Assembly: GCA_028709105.1 (NCBI GenBank)
Contig: JAQVYD010000012.1
Span: forward strand, 1-11,991
Reading direction: 5' to 3'
From: Clostridia bacterium
GTDB taxonomy: Bacteria; Bacillota; Peptococcia; DRI-13; DTU073
Length of the DNA: 11,991 nt
Shown here: piece after piece, positions 6,435 to 11,991 of the stretch
Layout: the number at the start of each line of letters is the position of its first letter
Position numbering within the stretch: position 1 is the stretch's first letter
Program-made: the position numbers and the translations under genes
Notes under the pieces: model-generated
The model's database searches: none
Seen by the model: only the letters and a program-made list of their open reading frames with translations
What the model was told of the DNA's origin: nothing

Positions 6435-7084
6435 CCTTGCTCGCTTCCTAAAACTTTTAAAATATTTTCAGCAATCGCCTCTACTGTTTCATTCCCGGCA
6501 ATATTTAGGAGAAGCCCCTTTTTTTCATAATAGGCCACCAGAGGAGCCGTCTGCTGTTCATAAACATCTAAACGATTAGCTACAGTAGCTTCCGTATCAT
6601 CACTTCTCTGATAAAGTTCCCCCTGACAGAGCTGACACTTCTGACCCGCCGCGGAAGGATTATAGAGCACATGATAAGTAGCCCCACATGATTTGCAAAC
6701 TCTCCGCCCGGTTAAACGCTGCAAGAGAGCATCCCGACCTACAAGAAGATTAATCACTTGATTTAATTTTACACCAAGTTCGCGTAAAGTAACATCCAGA
6801 GCATCTGCCTGAGCAACTGTGCGTGGAAAGCCATCCAGCAAAAAACCCTTCTGACAATCCGCTTCCGCTAATCTTTCTTTAACAATACCTACCGTCACGG
6901 CATCAGGGACAAGCTGCCCGGAATCCATATACCGTTTAGCTTCTATACCTAAGGGAGTATTCTCTTTAACAGCCTTGCGGAACATCTCCCCTGTAGAAAT
7001 ATGAGGTATCTTTAATTCTTTAGTAAGAAAATCCGCTTGCGTTCCTTTGCCTGCTCCCGGCGGACCCATCAAAATTATTCTCAT
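6431..7084 (-). CDS. adk: Adenylate kinase, long form with zinc-binding LID
   Basis: Adenylate kinase interconverts ATP plus AMP with two ADP and keeps cytoplasmic adenylate pools in balance. The 217-residue protein has the P-loop GPPGAGKGT at 7-15, the AMP-binding region ISTGEMFR at 29-36, the segment DGFPRT at 84-89, and a LID domain at about 126-164. The LID contains C130, C133, C150 and C153, the four-cysteine zinc site seen in many Gram-positive enzymes. The following RSDD (160-163) and VANRLDVY are typical. It follows secY by 15 nt with AGGAGG 8 nt before the ATG, and overlaps map by 4 nt. No oddities are seen. Confidence 0.98.
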   Translation of the reverse strand: MRIILMGPPGAGKGTQADFLTKELKIPHISTGEMFRKAVKENTPLGIEAKRYMDSGQLVPDAVTVGIVKERLAEADCQKGFLLDGFPRTVAQADALDVTLRELGVKLNQVINLLVGRDALLQRLTGRRVCKSCGATYHVLYNPSAAGQKCQLCQGELYQRSDDTEATVANRLDVYEQQTAPLVAYYEKKGLLLNIAGNETVEAIAENILKVLGSEQG

Positions 7085-7099
7085 TACCCTTACCTCCTG

Positions 7100-8353
7100 T
7101 TATTTCAAGAAACCTTGATAATGTCTCATCAAAAGATTTGATTCCAACTGTTTCATCGTATCCAAAGCCACACCTACTACAATCAGCAAACTAGTACCTC
7201 CATAGTACACAGGTAAGGCGGTTAAAGAGATTAACAGTGCCGGCAGTACCGCGATAGCGGCTAAAAAGACTGCTCCGGCGAAAGTAACCCGATTGGCGAC
7301 TTTCTCAATATACTCCGCAGTAGAACGGCCAGGTCTCAAGCCAGGTATAAAACCACCGTATTTCTTCATATTATCAGCGACGTCATTAGGGTTAAAAGTA
7401 ATGGCTGTGTAAAAATAAGTGAAAAATATAATTAACAGAGCATAAATAAGTTGATACCACCAAGAATTAAAATCAAAGATTTTCGTAATCACCACAGCAA
7501 ATTTATTAGTAGGAAACCACGCCGCAATCGTCCCCGGAAACATTAAAATGGAAATGGCAAAGATAATCGGAATAACCCCTGCTTGATTAACTTTCAAAGG
7601 GATATGGGTACTTTGCCCTCCATAAACCTTTCTCCCAACGACACGTTTAGCATACTGCACCGGAATACGGCGCTGACCTTCCTGTATGGCGACAATCCCC
7701 GCCATCACAAAAAGAGCAATGATGGCAAAAAGAAGCACGACAAAAATACTAGCCGTCCCGGCTTTTAAGTATTCATAAACCGAAACAACCCCTACCGGGA
7801 CACGAGAAACAATCCCCGCAAAAATTATCAAAGAAATCCCATTGCCAATTCCTTTTTCCGTGATTAGTTCACCCAGCCACATCAAAAAAGCCGTACCTGC
7901 AGTCAATGACAAAGCGATAAGCAATGTAGAACCTAAGCCGGGATTGACCACTGCCTTTCGTAAACCGAAAGAAATCCCCACTGCCTGCACAAAACCTAAA
8001 ATAACTGTCCCGTACCTAACATACTGTGCCATCTTTTTACGACCATCCGGCTCCTTAGATAATCTTTCCAGATAAGGAATGACGACCGTTAAAAGCTGCA
8101 TAATAATAGAGGCATTAATATAAGGCGTTATGCTCATGGCAAAAATCGAAAACTTTTTAAAAGCACCCCCGGAGATAACATCAAAAAACCCTAGAAGTTG
8201 ACCCTTCGCAATTAAATCAGCAATAACCTGTGTATCAATTCCCGGTACCGGTATATGCACCCCCAGCCGGAAAACTACTAACATCGCTATGGTAAAAAGT
8301 ATCTTTTGACGTATATCCGAAAGTTTCCAAGCATTTTTTAAAACCTCTACCAC
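7100..8353 (-). CDS. secY: Preprotein translocase subunit SecY
   Basis: SecY forms the protein-conducting channel of the cytoplasmic membrane with SecE and SecG. The 417-residue protein has the ten hydrophobic segments expected. Recognisable parts are the plug region GFFDVISGGAFKKFS at 55-69, TPYINASIIMQLL at 76-88, the GELITEKGIGNGISLIIF block at 161-178, cytosolic loop QEGQRRIPVQYAKR at 224-237, loop PGLRPGRSTAEYI at 337-349 that contacts SecA and the ribosome, and the last transmembrane segment LLIVVGVALDTM at 389-400. The start is GTG at 8353, immediately after the rplO stop TAG, with AGAGGTG 6 nt upstream inside the last codons of rplO. The N-terminus MVEVLKNAWKLSDIRQKI aligns with the family, supporting this start. 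Translation is probably coupled to rplO. Confidence 0.98.
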   Translation of the reverse strand: MVEVLKNAWKLSDIRQKILFTIAMLVVFRLGVHIPVPGIDTQVIADLIAKGQLLGFFDVISGGAFKKFSIFAMSITPYINASIIMQLLTVVIPYLERLSKEPDGRKKMAQYVRYGTVILGFVQAVGISFGLRKAVVNPGLGSTLLIALSLTAGTAFLMWLGELITEKGIGNGISLIIFAGIVSRVPVGVVSVYEYLKAGTASIFVVLLFAIIALFVMAGIVAIQEGQRRIPVQYAKRVVGRKVYGGQSTHIPLKVNQAGVIPIIFAISILMFPGTIAAWFPTNKFAVVITKIFDFNSWWYQLIYALLIIFFTYFYTAITFNPNDVADNMKKYGGFIPGLRPGRSTAEYIEKVANRVTFAGAVFLAAIAVLPALLISLTALPVYYGGTSLLIVVGVALDTMKQLESNLLMRHYQGFLK

Positions 8354-8797
8354 CTAAATCACCTCTACTTGACCGCCAGCAGCGGCAATTTTTTCTGCTG
8401 CCGCTTTGGAAAAACCATGCGCTCTTACAGTTAAAGCCTTTGTGATTTCTCCATTGCCGAGTATTCTAACCCCATCCCGTACATTTTTGACAAGACCTGA
8501 TTCCACTAAAACTTCCGGTGTAACTACCATCCCTGCTTCAAAACGATCATTTAATTGAGAAACATTAATTATGACATATTCAGACTTAAAGATATTCGTA
8601 AAACCATGTTTGGGCATCCGCCTTTGCAAAGGTGTCTGACCACCTTCAAAATAGGGGCCTTTTCCTCCCCCGGCTCTGGCTTTTTGTCCTTTATGCCCAC
8701 GGCCGGAAGTTTTCCCCAGACCAGACCCTGTACCACGACCTTTTCTCACAGGAGTTGTCTTAGAACCTTCTGCCGGCTTTAAATTATGGAGTTTCAT
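8354..8797 (-). CDS. rplO: 50S ribosomal protein L15
   Basis: L15 is a late-assembling 23S rRNA-binding protein with a long basic N-terminal extension. The chosen product is 147 residues, starting MKLHNLKPAEGSK, followed by the glycine/basic tract GRGTGSGLGKTSGRGHKGQ (20-38) and the globular domain. A GTG three codons upstream (8806) is in frame but lies inside the AGGAGG of 8811-8806; the ATG at 8797 is 8 nt beyond it and gives the family N-terminus. It follows rpmD by 22 nt and ends directly at the secY start. The length agrees with the usual 144-150 residues. Confidence 0.97.
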   Translation of the reverse strand: MKLHNLKPAEGSKTTPVRKGRGTGSGLGKTSGRGHKGQKARAGGGKGPYFEGGQTPLQRRMPKHGFTNIFKSEYVIINVSQLNDRFEAGMVVTPEVLVESGLVKNVRDGVRILGNGEITKALTVRAHGFSKAAAEKIAAAGGQVEVI

Positions 8798-8819
8798 TTG
8801 CTGCACCTCCTCTTTGTTA

Positions 8820-9002
8820 CTAGGTCAATTCCTCTACAGATAATAAATGTTCCGCTTTTTTTATCTTCCCTCGAATAGCGAGGGTATCTTCGTGAATAAC
8901 ACTTTGCCGTATTTTAGAAAGCCCTAAAGATTGTACATTTGCTCTTACTTTTTCATTAACGCCAATGACACTTTTTTTCAAAGTAATCTTTAATTTCGCC
9001 AT
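8820..9002 (-). CDS. rpmD: 50S ribosomal protein L30
   Basis: L30 is a small peripheral protein of the large subunit. The 60-residue product starts MAKLKITLKKSVIGVNEKVR and contains the conserved LGLSKIRQSV segment at about 27-36. The length is normal for the bacterial short form. The gap to rpsE is 10 nt, and its ribosome-binding site AGGAGGG overlaps the rpsE stop codon TAG, suggesting close coupling. The position between rpsE and rplO is diagnostic. Confidence 0.97.
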   Translation of the reverse strand: MAKLKITLKKSVIGVNEKVRANVQSLGLSKIRQSVIHEDTLAIRGKIKKAEHLLSVEELT

Positions 9003-9012
9003 TGTTGCCCTC

Positions 9013-9513
9013 CTAACTCAAGAGTTCTTCTACGGATTTACCACGTATTTTAGCAACGTCTTCGACTCGTTTCAAACTCTTTAACCCACTCAAAGTGGCC
9101 CTCACCATATTATTAGCATTATTTGACCCTAGAGATTTAGTCAAAATATCTCTAATCCCTGCTAATTCCAGGACAGCACGCACCGGACCGCCGGCAATAA
9201 CCCCGGTACCTTCGGCTGCAGGTTTTAACAAAACTTTTCCGGCCCCAAACCTTCCCAGAACTTCATGAGGAATTGTTGTACCTACAAGCGGGACAAAGGT
9301 AAGATTTTTCTTCGCATCATCTATCCCTTTACGTATAGCTTCGGGAACCTCGGTAGCCTTACCCAGACCGGCACCCACATAACCATGCCCATCGCCGACC
9401 ACAACTAAAGCACTAAAACTAAAGCGCCGTCCGCCTTTGACAACCTTAGCCACACGATTTATATAAACTACTTTTTCACTAAGTTCCAGCTGGTTGGCAT
9501 CTATTCTCGCCAT
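9013..9513 (-). CDS. rpsE: 30S ribosomal protein S5
   Basis: S5 lies near the mRNA entry site of the 30S subunit, affects decoding accuracy and contributes to mRNA helicase activity. The 166-residue protein has the N-terminal double-stranded-RNA-binding-like domain with RVAKVVKGGRRFSFSALVVV (20-39) and GYVGAGLGKATEVPEAI, then the C-terminal domain with VLLKPAAEGTGVIAGGPVRA and LGSNNANNMVRAT. The loop VVKGGRRF is where spectinomycin-resistance changes are known in other bacteria; it reads as the usual wild-type sequence. The ATG at 9513 follows AGGAGGGG. The gene comes 24 nt after rplR. Confidence 0.98.
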   Translation of the reverse strand: MARIDANQLELSEKVVYINRVAKVVKGGRRFSFSALVVVGDGHGYVGAGLGKATEVPEAIRKGIDDAKKNLTFVPLVGTTIPHEVLGRFGAGKVLLKPAAEGTGVIAGGPVRAVLELAGIRDILTKSLGSNNANNMVRATLSGLKSLKRVEDVAKIRGKSVEELLS

Positions 9514-9537
9514 TTTCTCCCCTCCTTTACCGGTAAA

Positions 9538-9906
9538 TTAAAACTCTAACCCTGCCGCACGGGCACCCTCAGCAATTGCCTGCACACGTCCATGATAAAG
9601 ATTACCCCCGCGGTCAAAAACCACTTTTTTGATCCCTTTTTGCAAAGCCTTTTGGGCTAAAAGCTGTCCTACTTTATAAGCAGCCTCAGCATTACCCCCG
9701 GATTCTAATTCTGCTTTGAGAGGTTCTTCCAACGTGGAAGCCGCGACAAGAGTAACACCCTTCGTATCATCTATTAATTGAGCATACATCTGCTTTAAAC
9801 TTCTATAAACAGCCAACCGCGGACACTCGGCTGTTCCTTGTATGTTTTGACGTAAGCGCCGATGTTTCTTCTGACGTATTTTTTTACGATCAGCTTTAAT
9901 AATCAC
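9538..9906 (-). CDS. rplR: 50S ribosomal protein L18
   Basis: L18 binds 5S rRNA together with L5 and L25 and brings it into the central protuberance. The 122-residue protein starts MIIKADRKKIRQKKHRRLRQ, a basic N-terminus typical of the family, followed by PRLAVYRSLKQMYAQLIDD and the C-terminal motif FDRGGNLYHGRVQAIAEGAR from residue 97. The start is GTG at 9906; AAGGGAG lies 8 nt upstream. It follows rplF by 44 nt. Its 5S partner L5 is encoded earlier in the same operon (rplE). Confidence 0.97.
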   Translation of the reverse strand: MIIKADRKKIRQKKHRRLRQNIQGTAECPRLAVYRSLKQMYAQLIDDTKGVTLVAASTLEEPLKAELESGGNAEAAYKVGQLLAQKALQKGIKKVVFDRGGNLYHGRVQAIAEGARAAGLEF

Positions 9907-9950
9907 CTACTTCACTCCCTTCCGCTACAGTTAAGAGCCTTGTTGTAACT

Positions 9951-10496
9951 TTAGACACCCTTACTGCCCGTCTTTCCGGCTTTAATACGCACTACTTCCT
10001 CACTATACTTAATACCCTTCCCTTTATAAGGCTCAGGGCTACGCACAAAGCGAATGTTAGCCGCTAATTGCCCAACCTTTTCCTTATCAATACCCTTAAC
10101 GACAATCTTATTCGGTGCGGGCACTTCAATCTCCAACCCCGCTTCCGGTTCAATCTCTACAGGATGAGAGTAACCTACTGTTAAAACAAGCTTCTTCCCC
10201 TGTTTAGCAGCACGATAACCAACCCCCGCTATGTCTAAGGATTTTTCGAAACCATCCGTTACGCCTTTAACCATATTGGCAAGAATCGATCTAGTCATGC
10301 CATGAAGTGCTTGATGATTTTTGTTATCACTAGGGCGTATCACCACAAGCTGCCCCTCCTCAACAACCACCTTCATCTCTTCATGGAACTCTTTCTCGAG
10401 CAGCCCCTTCGGACCTTGCACAGAGATATGCGTCCCCTTAATTTTTACTTCTACCCCTGCAGGAATAACGATGGGCTGTTTTCCAACTCGTGACAT
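9951..10496 (-). CDS. rplF: 50S ribosomal protein L6
   Basis: L6 binds 23S rRNA near the base of the L7/L12 stalk and the factor-binding site. With the start at 10496 the protein has 181 residues, begins MSRVGKQPIVIPAGVEV, contains two repeated alpha/beta domains, and carries the family motif PEPYKGKGIKY at 154-164. An in-frame ATG seven codons upstream (10517) would place the ribosome-binding site AGGAGG (10509-10504) inside the coding region; the ATG at 10496 is 7 nt after it and matches the family N-terminus. It lies 51 nt after rpsH. Confidence 0.97.
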   Translation of the reverse strand: MSRVGKQPIVIPAGVEVKIKGTHISVQGPKGLLEKEFHEEMKVVVEEGQLVVIRPSDNKNHQALHGMTRSILANMVKGVTDGFEKSLDIAGVGYRAAKQGKKLVLTVGYSHPVEIEPEAGLEIEVPAPNKIVVKGIDKEKVGQLAANIRFVRSPEPYKGKGIKYSEEVVRIKAGKTGSKGV

Positions 10497-10547
10497 TTTT
10501 ACACCTCCTGCATCCATCTTTTTCTTGCTGCAAGCTTGACAGGATTT

Positions 10548-10946
10548 TTACCAAACATAACAAATTACTTCCCCGCCCAAACTACGTTTTCTAGCTTCTT
10601 TATCTGTCATTATACCCTGTGAAGTAGAAATAACAGCAATACCTAACCCACCTAAGACACGAGGAACTTCGTCTTTTTTCACATAAACACGAAGACCCGG
10701 TCTACTAATACGCTTAATCCCTGTAATCACCTTTTCTTCATGCAAACCATATTTCAGATATAATCTGAGAATGCCTTGCTTCCCGTCTTCAATAAACTCA
10801 TAATCCTTGATTAAACCTTCGGCTTTAAAAATTTCCGCAAGCGTTTTTTTCATACCTGAAGCCGGAATTTCTACCTTTTCATGATGAACAGAATTAGCAT
10901 TCCTAATTCTTGTTAAAAAATCTGCTACAGGATCAGCCATGACCAT
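10548..10946 (-). CDS. rpsH: 30S ribosomal protein S8
   Basis: S8 is a primary 16S rRNA-binding protein of the central domain and represses its own operon in E. coli. The 132-residue protein starts MVMADPVADFLTRIRNAN, with the C-terminal RNA-binding portion STSQGIMTDKEARKRSLGGE and final VICYVW. The first ATG (10946) was kept over the ATG two codons later because the MVM-DP start is also that of Bacillus subtilis S8, and AGGGGG lies 10 nt upstream of it. It follows rpsZ by 30 nt. No S8 target hairpin was recognised near rplE. Confidence 0.97.
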   Translation of the reverse strand: MVMADPVADFLTRIRNANSVHHEKVEIPASGMKKTLAEIFKAEGLIKDYEFIEDGKQGILRLYLKYGLHEEKVITGIKRISRPGLRVYVKKDEVPRVLGGLGIAVISTSQGIMTDKEARKRSLGGEVICYVW

Positions 10947-10976
10947 ATTTAAACGACCCCCTTCCTCTTTCCAAAC

Positions 10977-11162
10977 TTACCAACTGGCCTTGGTCACGCC
11001 GGGAATTTGTCCTTCGTAAGCCAGCTTACGGAAGCAAATTCTACACATACCAAACTTCCGCATGTAAGCATGGGGACGACCACATATTTTACATCTATTA
11101 TATTGCCTAACTTTATATTTAGGTATCTGCTGTTGCGTTAAAACCTTAGCTTTTTTTGCCAC
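10977..11162 (-). CDS. rpsZ: 30S ribosomal protein S14, type Z (zinc-binding)
   Basis: S14 is in the 30S head and is needed for late assembly. This is the short 61-residue form (also named rpsN), with zinc ligands C24, C27, C40 and C43 in YNRCKICGRPHAYMRKFGMC and RICF, and the conserved ending GQIPGVTKASW. The longer zinc-independent paralogue used under zinc starvation in some Bacillota is not in this window. The start is GTG at 11162, with AGGAGGG 6 nt upstream. It lies between rplE (31 nt) and rpsH (30 nt), the normal order. Confidence 0.98.
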   Translation of the reverse strand: MAKKAKVLTQQQIPKYKVRQYNRCKICGRPHAYMRKFGMCRICFRKLAYEGQIPGVTKASW

Positions 11163-11193
11163 ACAAGTCCCTCCTTTAACCTTTACACTTCAC

Positions 11194-11736
11194 CTATTTT
11201 CCAGCAAAAGGCATTCCCATTAAATTCAACAGTTCCTTAGATTCCTCATCAGTAGAGGCAGTTGTTACAAAGATTATATCCATCCCCCGTACCTTATCTA
11301 CTTTATCATAATCTATTTCTGGGAACACCAATTGTTCTTTTAAACCTAAGGTATAATTCCCCCGGCCATCAAAAGCCTTGGGTGAAACCCCCCGGAAATC
11401 CCTGACTCTAGGCAAGACAACATTAAAAAGCTTGTCAACAAACTCATACATCCTCTCGCCTCTTAAGGTAACCTTCGTCCCTATCGCTACCCCCTCACGC
11501 AACTTAAAAGCAGCGATTGATTTTTTCGCTCGCGTAATCACAGGTTTTTGTCCCGTAATAGCTATTAAATCCGCTACCGCGCCATCAAGTGCTTTCGGAT
11601 TCTGCGTTGCTTCTCCTACGCCAATGTTAATAACAACCTTTTCCAGCTTAGGGACTTCCATGATATTTTTATAGCTAAATTTCTGCAACATTGCAGGAAT
11701 AACGTCTTCCTTATACTTTTCCTTTAGCCGTGCCAT
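11194..11736 (-). CDS. rplE: 50S ribosomal protein L5
   Basis: L5 binds 5S rRNA and contacts the P-site tRNA and S13 at the top of the large subunit. The 180-residue protein starts MARLKEKYKEDVIPAMLQKF and contains VPKLEKVVINIGVGEA (28-43), TGQKPVITRAKKSIAAFKLR and the C-terminal FVTTASTDEESKELLNLMG, all family hallmarks. The length is typical (179-180). The ATG at 11736 has GGGAGG 8 nt upstream. It follows rplX by 26 nt. Confidence 0.98.
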   Translation of the reverse strand: MARLKEKYKEDVIPAMLQKFSYKNIMEVPKLEKVVINIGVGEATQNPKALDGAVADLIAITGQKPVITRAKKSIAAFKLREGVAIGTKVTLRGERMYEFVDKLFNVVLPRVRDFRGVSPKAFDGRGNYTLGLKEQLVFPEIDYDKVDKVRGMDIIFVTTASTDEESKELLNLMGMPFAGK

Positions 11737-11762
11737 GCTTTAAACCTCCCTTCCGGCAGAGT

Positions 11763-11991
11763 CTACTTATCAAACTGCTCACCACATTGATGGCATGTGC
11801 GAACCTTTTTCCCATCAGCTAAAAATATTTTTTTTATCCGCACAGGTTTATTACATTTTTCACAATAAATCATGACATTAGAACTATCCAAAGGGGCTTC
11901 AATTTCTGTAATTCCGCCTTGGGGATTAACGCGTGTAGGCTTCATGTGCCGTTTGACAACATTCAGACCTTCCACAATAACCCGCCCCTTC
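11763..11991 (-). CDS. rplX: 50S ribosomal protein L24 (partial, N-terminus beyond right edge), four-cysteine form
   Basis: L24 starts assembly of the large subunit by binding the 5' part of 23S rRNA. About 75 codons are visible up to the window edge, beginning KGRVIVEGLNVVKRHMKPT; the family is about 100-110 residues, so roughly the first third (the KOW motif) is missing. The GTG at 11975 is an internal valine codon, not the start. The visible part has NPQGGITEIEAP followed by a C-terminal segment with YCEKC and TCHQC, a CxxC...CxxC pair that should bind zinc; Bacillus subtilis L24 lacks these cysteines. It lies directly upstream of rplE, as expected. Confidence 0.95.
   Translation of the reverse strand, partial: KGRVIVEGLNVVKRHMKPTRVNPQGGITEIEAPLDSSNVMIYCEKCNKPVRIKKIFLADGKKVRTCHQCGEQFDK

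Noticed and set aside
9907..9950. AGTTA...TAACT inverted repeat between rplF and rplR
   Set aside because: A 5-bp AT-rich stem with a 12-nt loop is expected by chance.
10524..10534. CTTGCTGCAAG inverted repeat between rpsH and rplF
   Set aside because: It is an 11-bp palindrome in a short gap with no second copy; too little to call a binding site or terminator.
10535..10558. Plus-strand TTGACA between rpsH and rplF as an antisense promoter
   Set aside because: No acceptable -10 hexamer is found at 16-18 nt spacing.
11378..11674. Plus-strand 98-codon open frame opposite rplE
   Set aside because: It is the longest antisense frame, but it is fully inside conserved L5 and its product looks like nothing known.
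11763..11975. L24 starting at the GTG at 11975
   Set aside because: The frame continues upstream as KGRVI to the window edge, matching the family; the gene is cut by the edge, not short.

Overview
The window is a stretch of the large ribosomal-protein supercluster of a low-to-mid GC Bacillota bacterium. Every gene lies on the minus strand, so transcription runs from the high-coordinate end to the low. The order is the classical spc plus alpha order: rplX (cut by the right edge), rplE, rpsZ, rpsH, rplF, rplR, rpsE, rpmD, rplO, secY, adk, map, infA, rpmJ, rpsM, rpsK, rpsD, rpoA, rplQ. These are followed by the energy-coupling-factor transporter module ecfA1, ecfA2, ecfT (cut by the left edge).

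The organism is most likely a member of the Clostridia in the broad sense, for example a Peptococcaceae/Desulfitobacterium-like lineage; this is inference. The ecfA1-ecfA2-ecfT module directly behind rplQ and the short zinc-binding S14 point to Bacillota. The four-cysteine forms of S4 and L24 argue against Bacillus-type Bacilli, whose homologues lack these cysteines. Shine-Dalgarno sequences are strong (AGGAGG-like) and five of the genes start with GTG (rpsZ, rplR, secY, rpmJ, rpoA), as is common in this group.

Right part (about 8354-11991): small- and large-subunit ribosomal proteins L24, L5, S14, S8, L6, L18, S5, L30 and L15, with gaps of 10-51 nt. Middle (5691-8353): the protein-export channel SecY, adenylate kinase and methionine aminopeptidase, tightly linked (secY begins directly after the rplO stop; adk and map overlap by 4 nt). 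Next (2422-5652): IF-1, L36, S13, S11, S4, RNA polymerase alpha and L17, ending in a good intrinsic terminator at about 2331-2395. Left part (1-2288): the two ABC ATPases and the membrane coupling subunit of the shared ECF vitamin/metal uptake system, with overlapping genes. Together the genes link ribosome and RNA polymerase assembly to nucleotide supply, N-terminal maturation, membrane insertion and cofactor uptake.

No stretch longer than about 135 nt lacks a gene. I found no mobile element, tRNA/rRNA, CRISPR array, pseudogene or frameshift. I do not see a previously undescribed system: this is a conserved housekeeping region. The points listed for a second look are small ones: start-site architecture at rpsD and rpoA, the terminator separating the ECF genes, two weak promoter-like signals, and the zinc-binding set of proteins.
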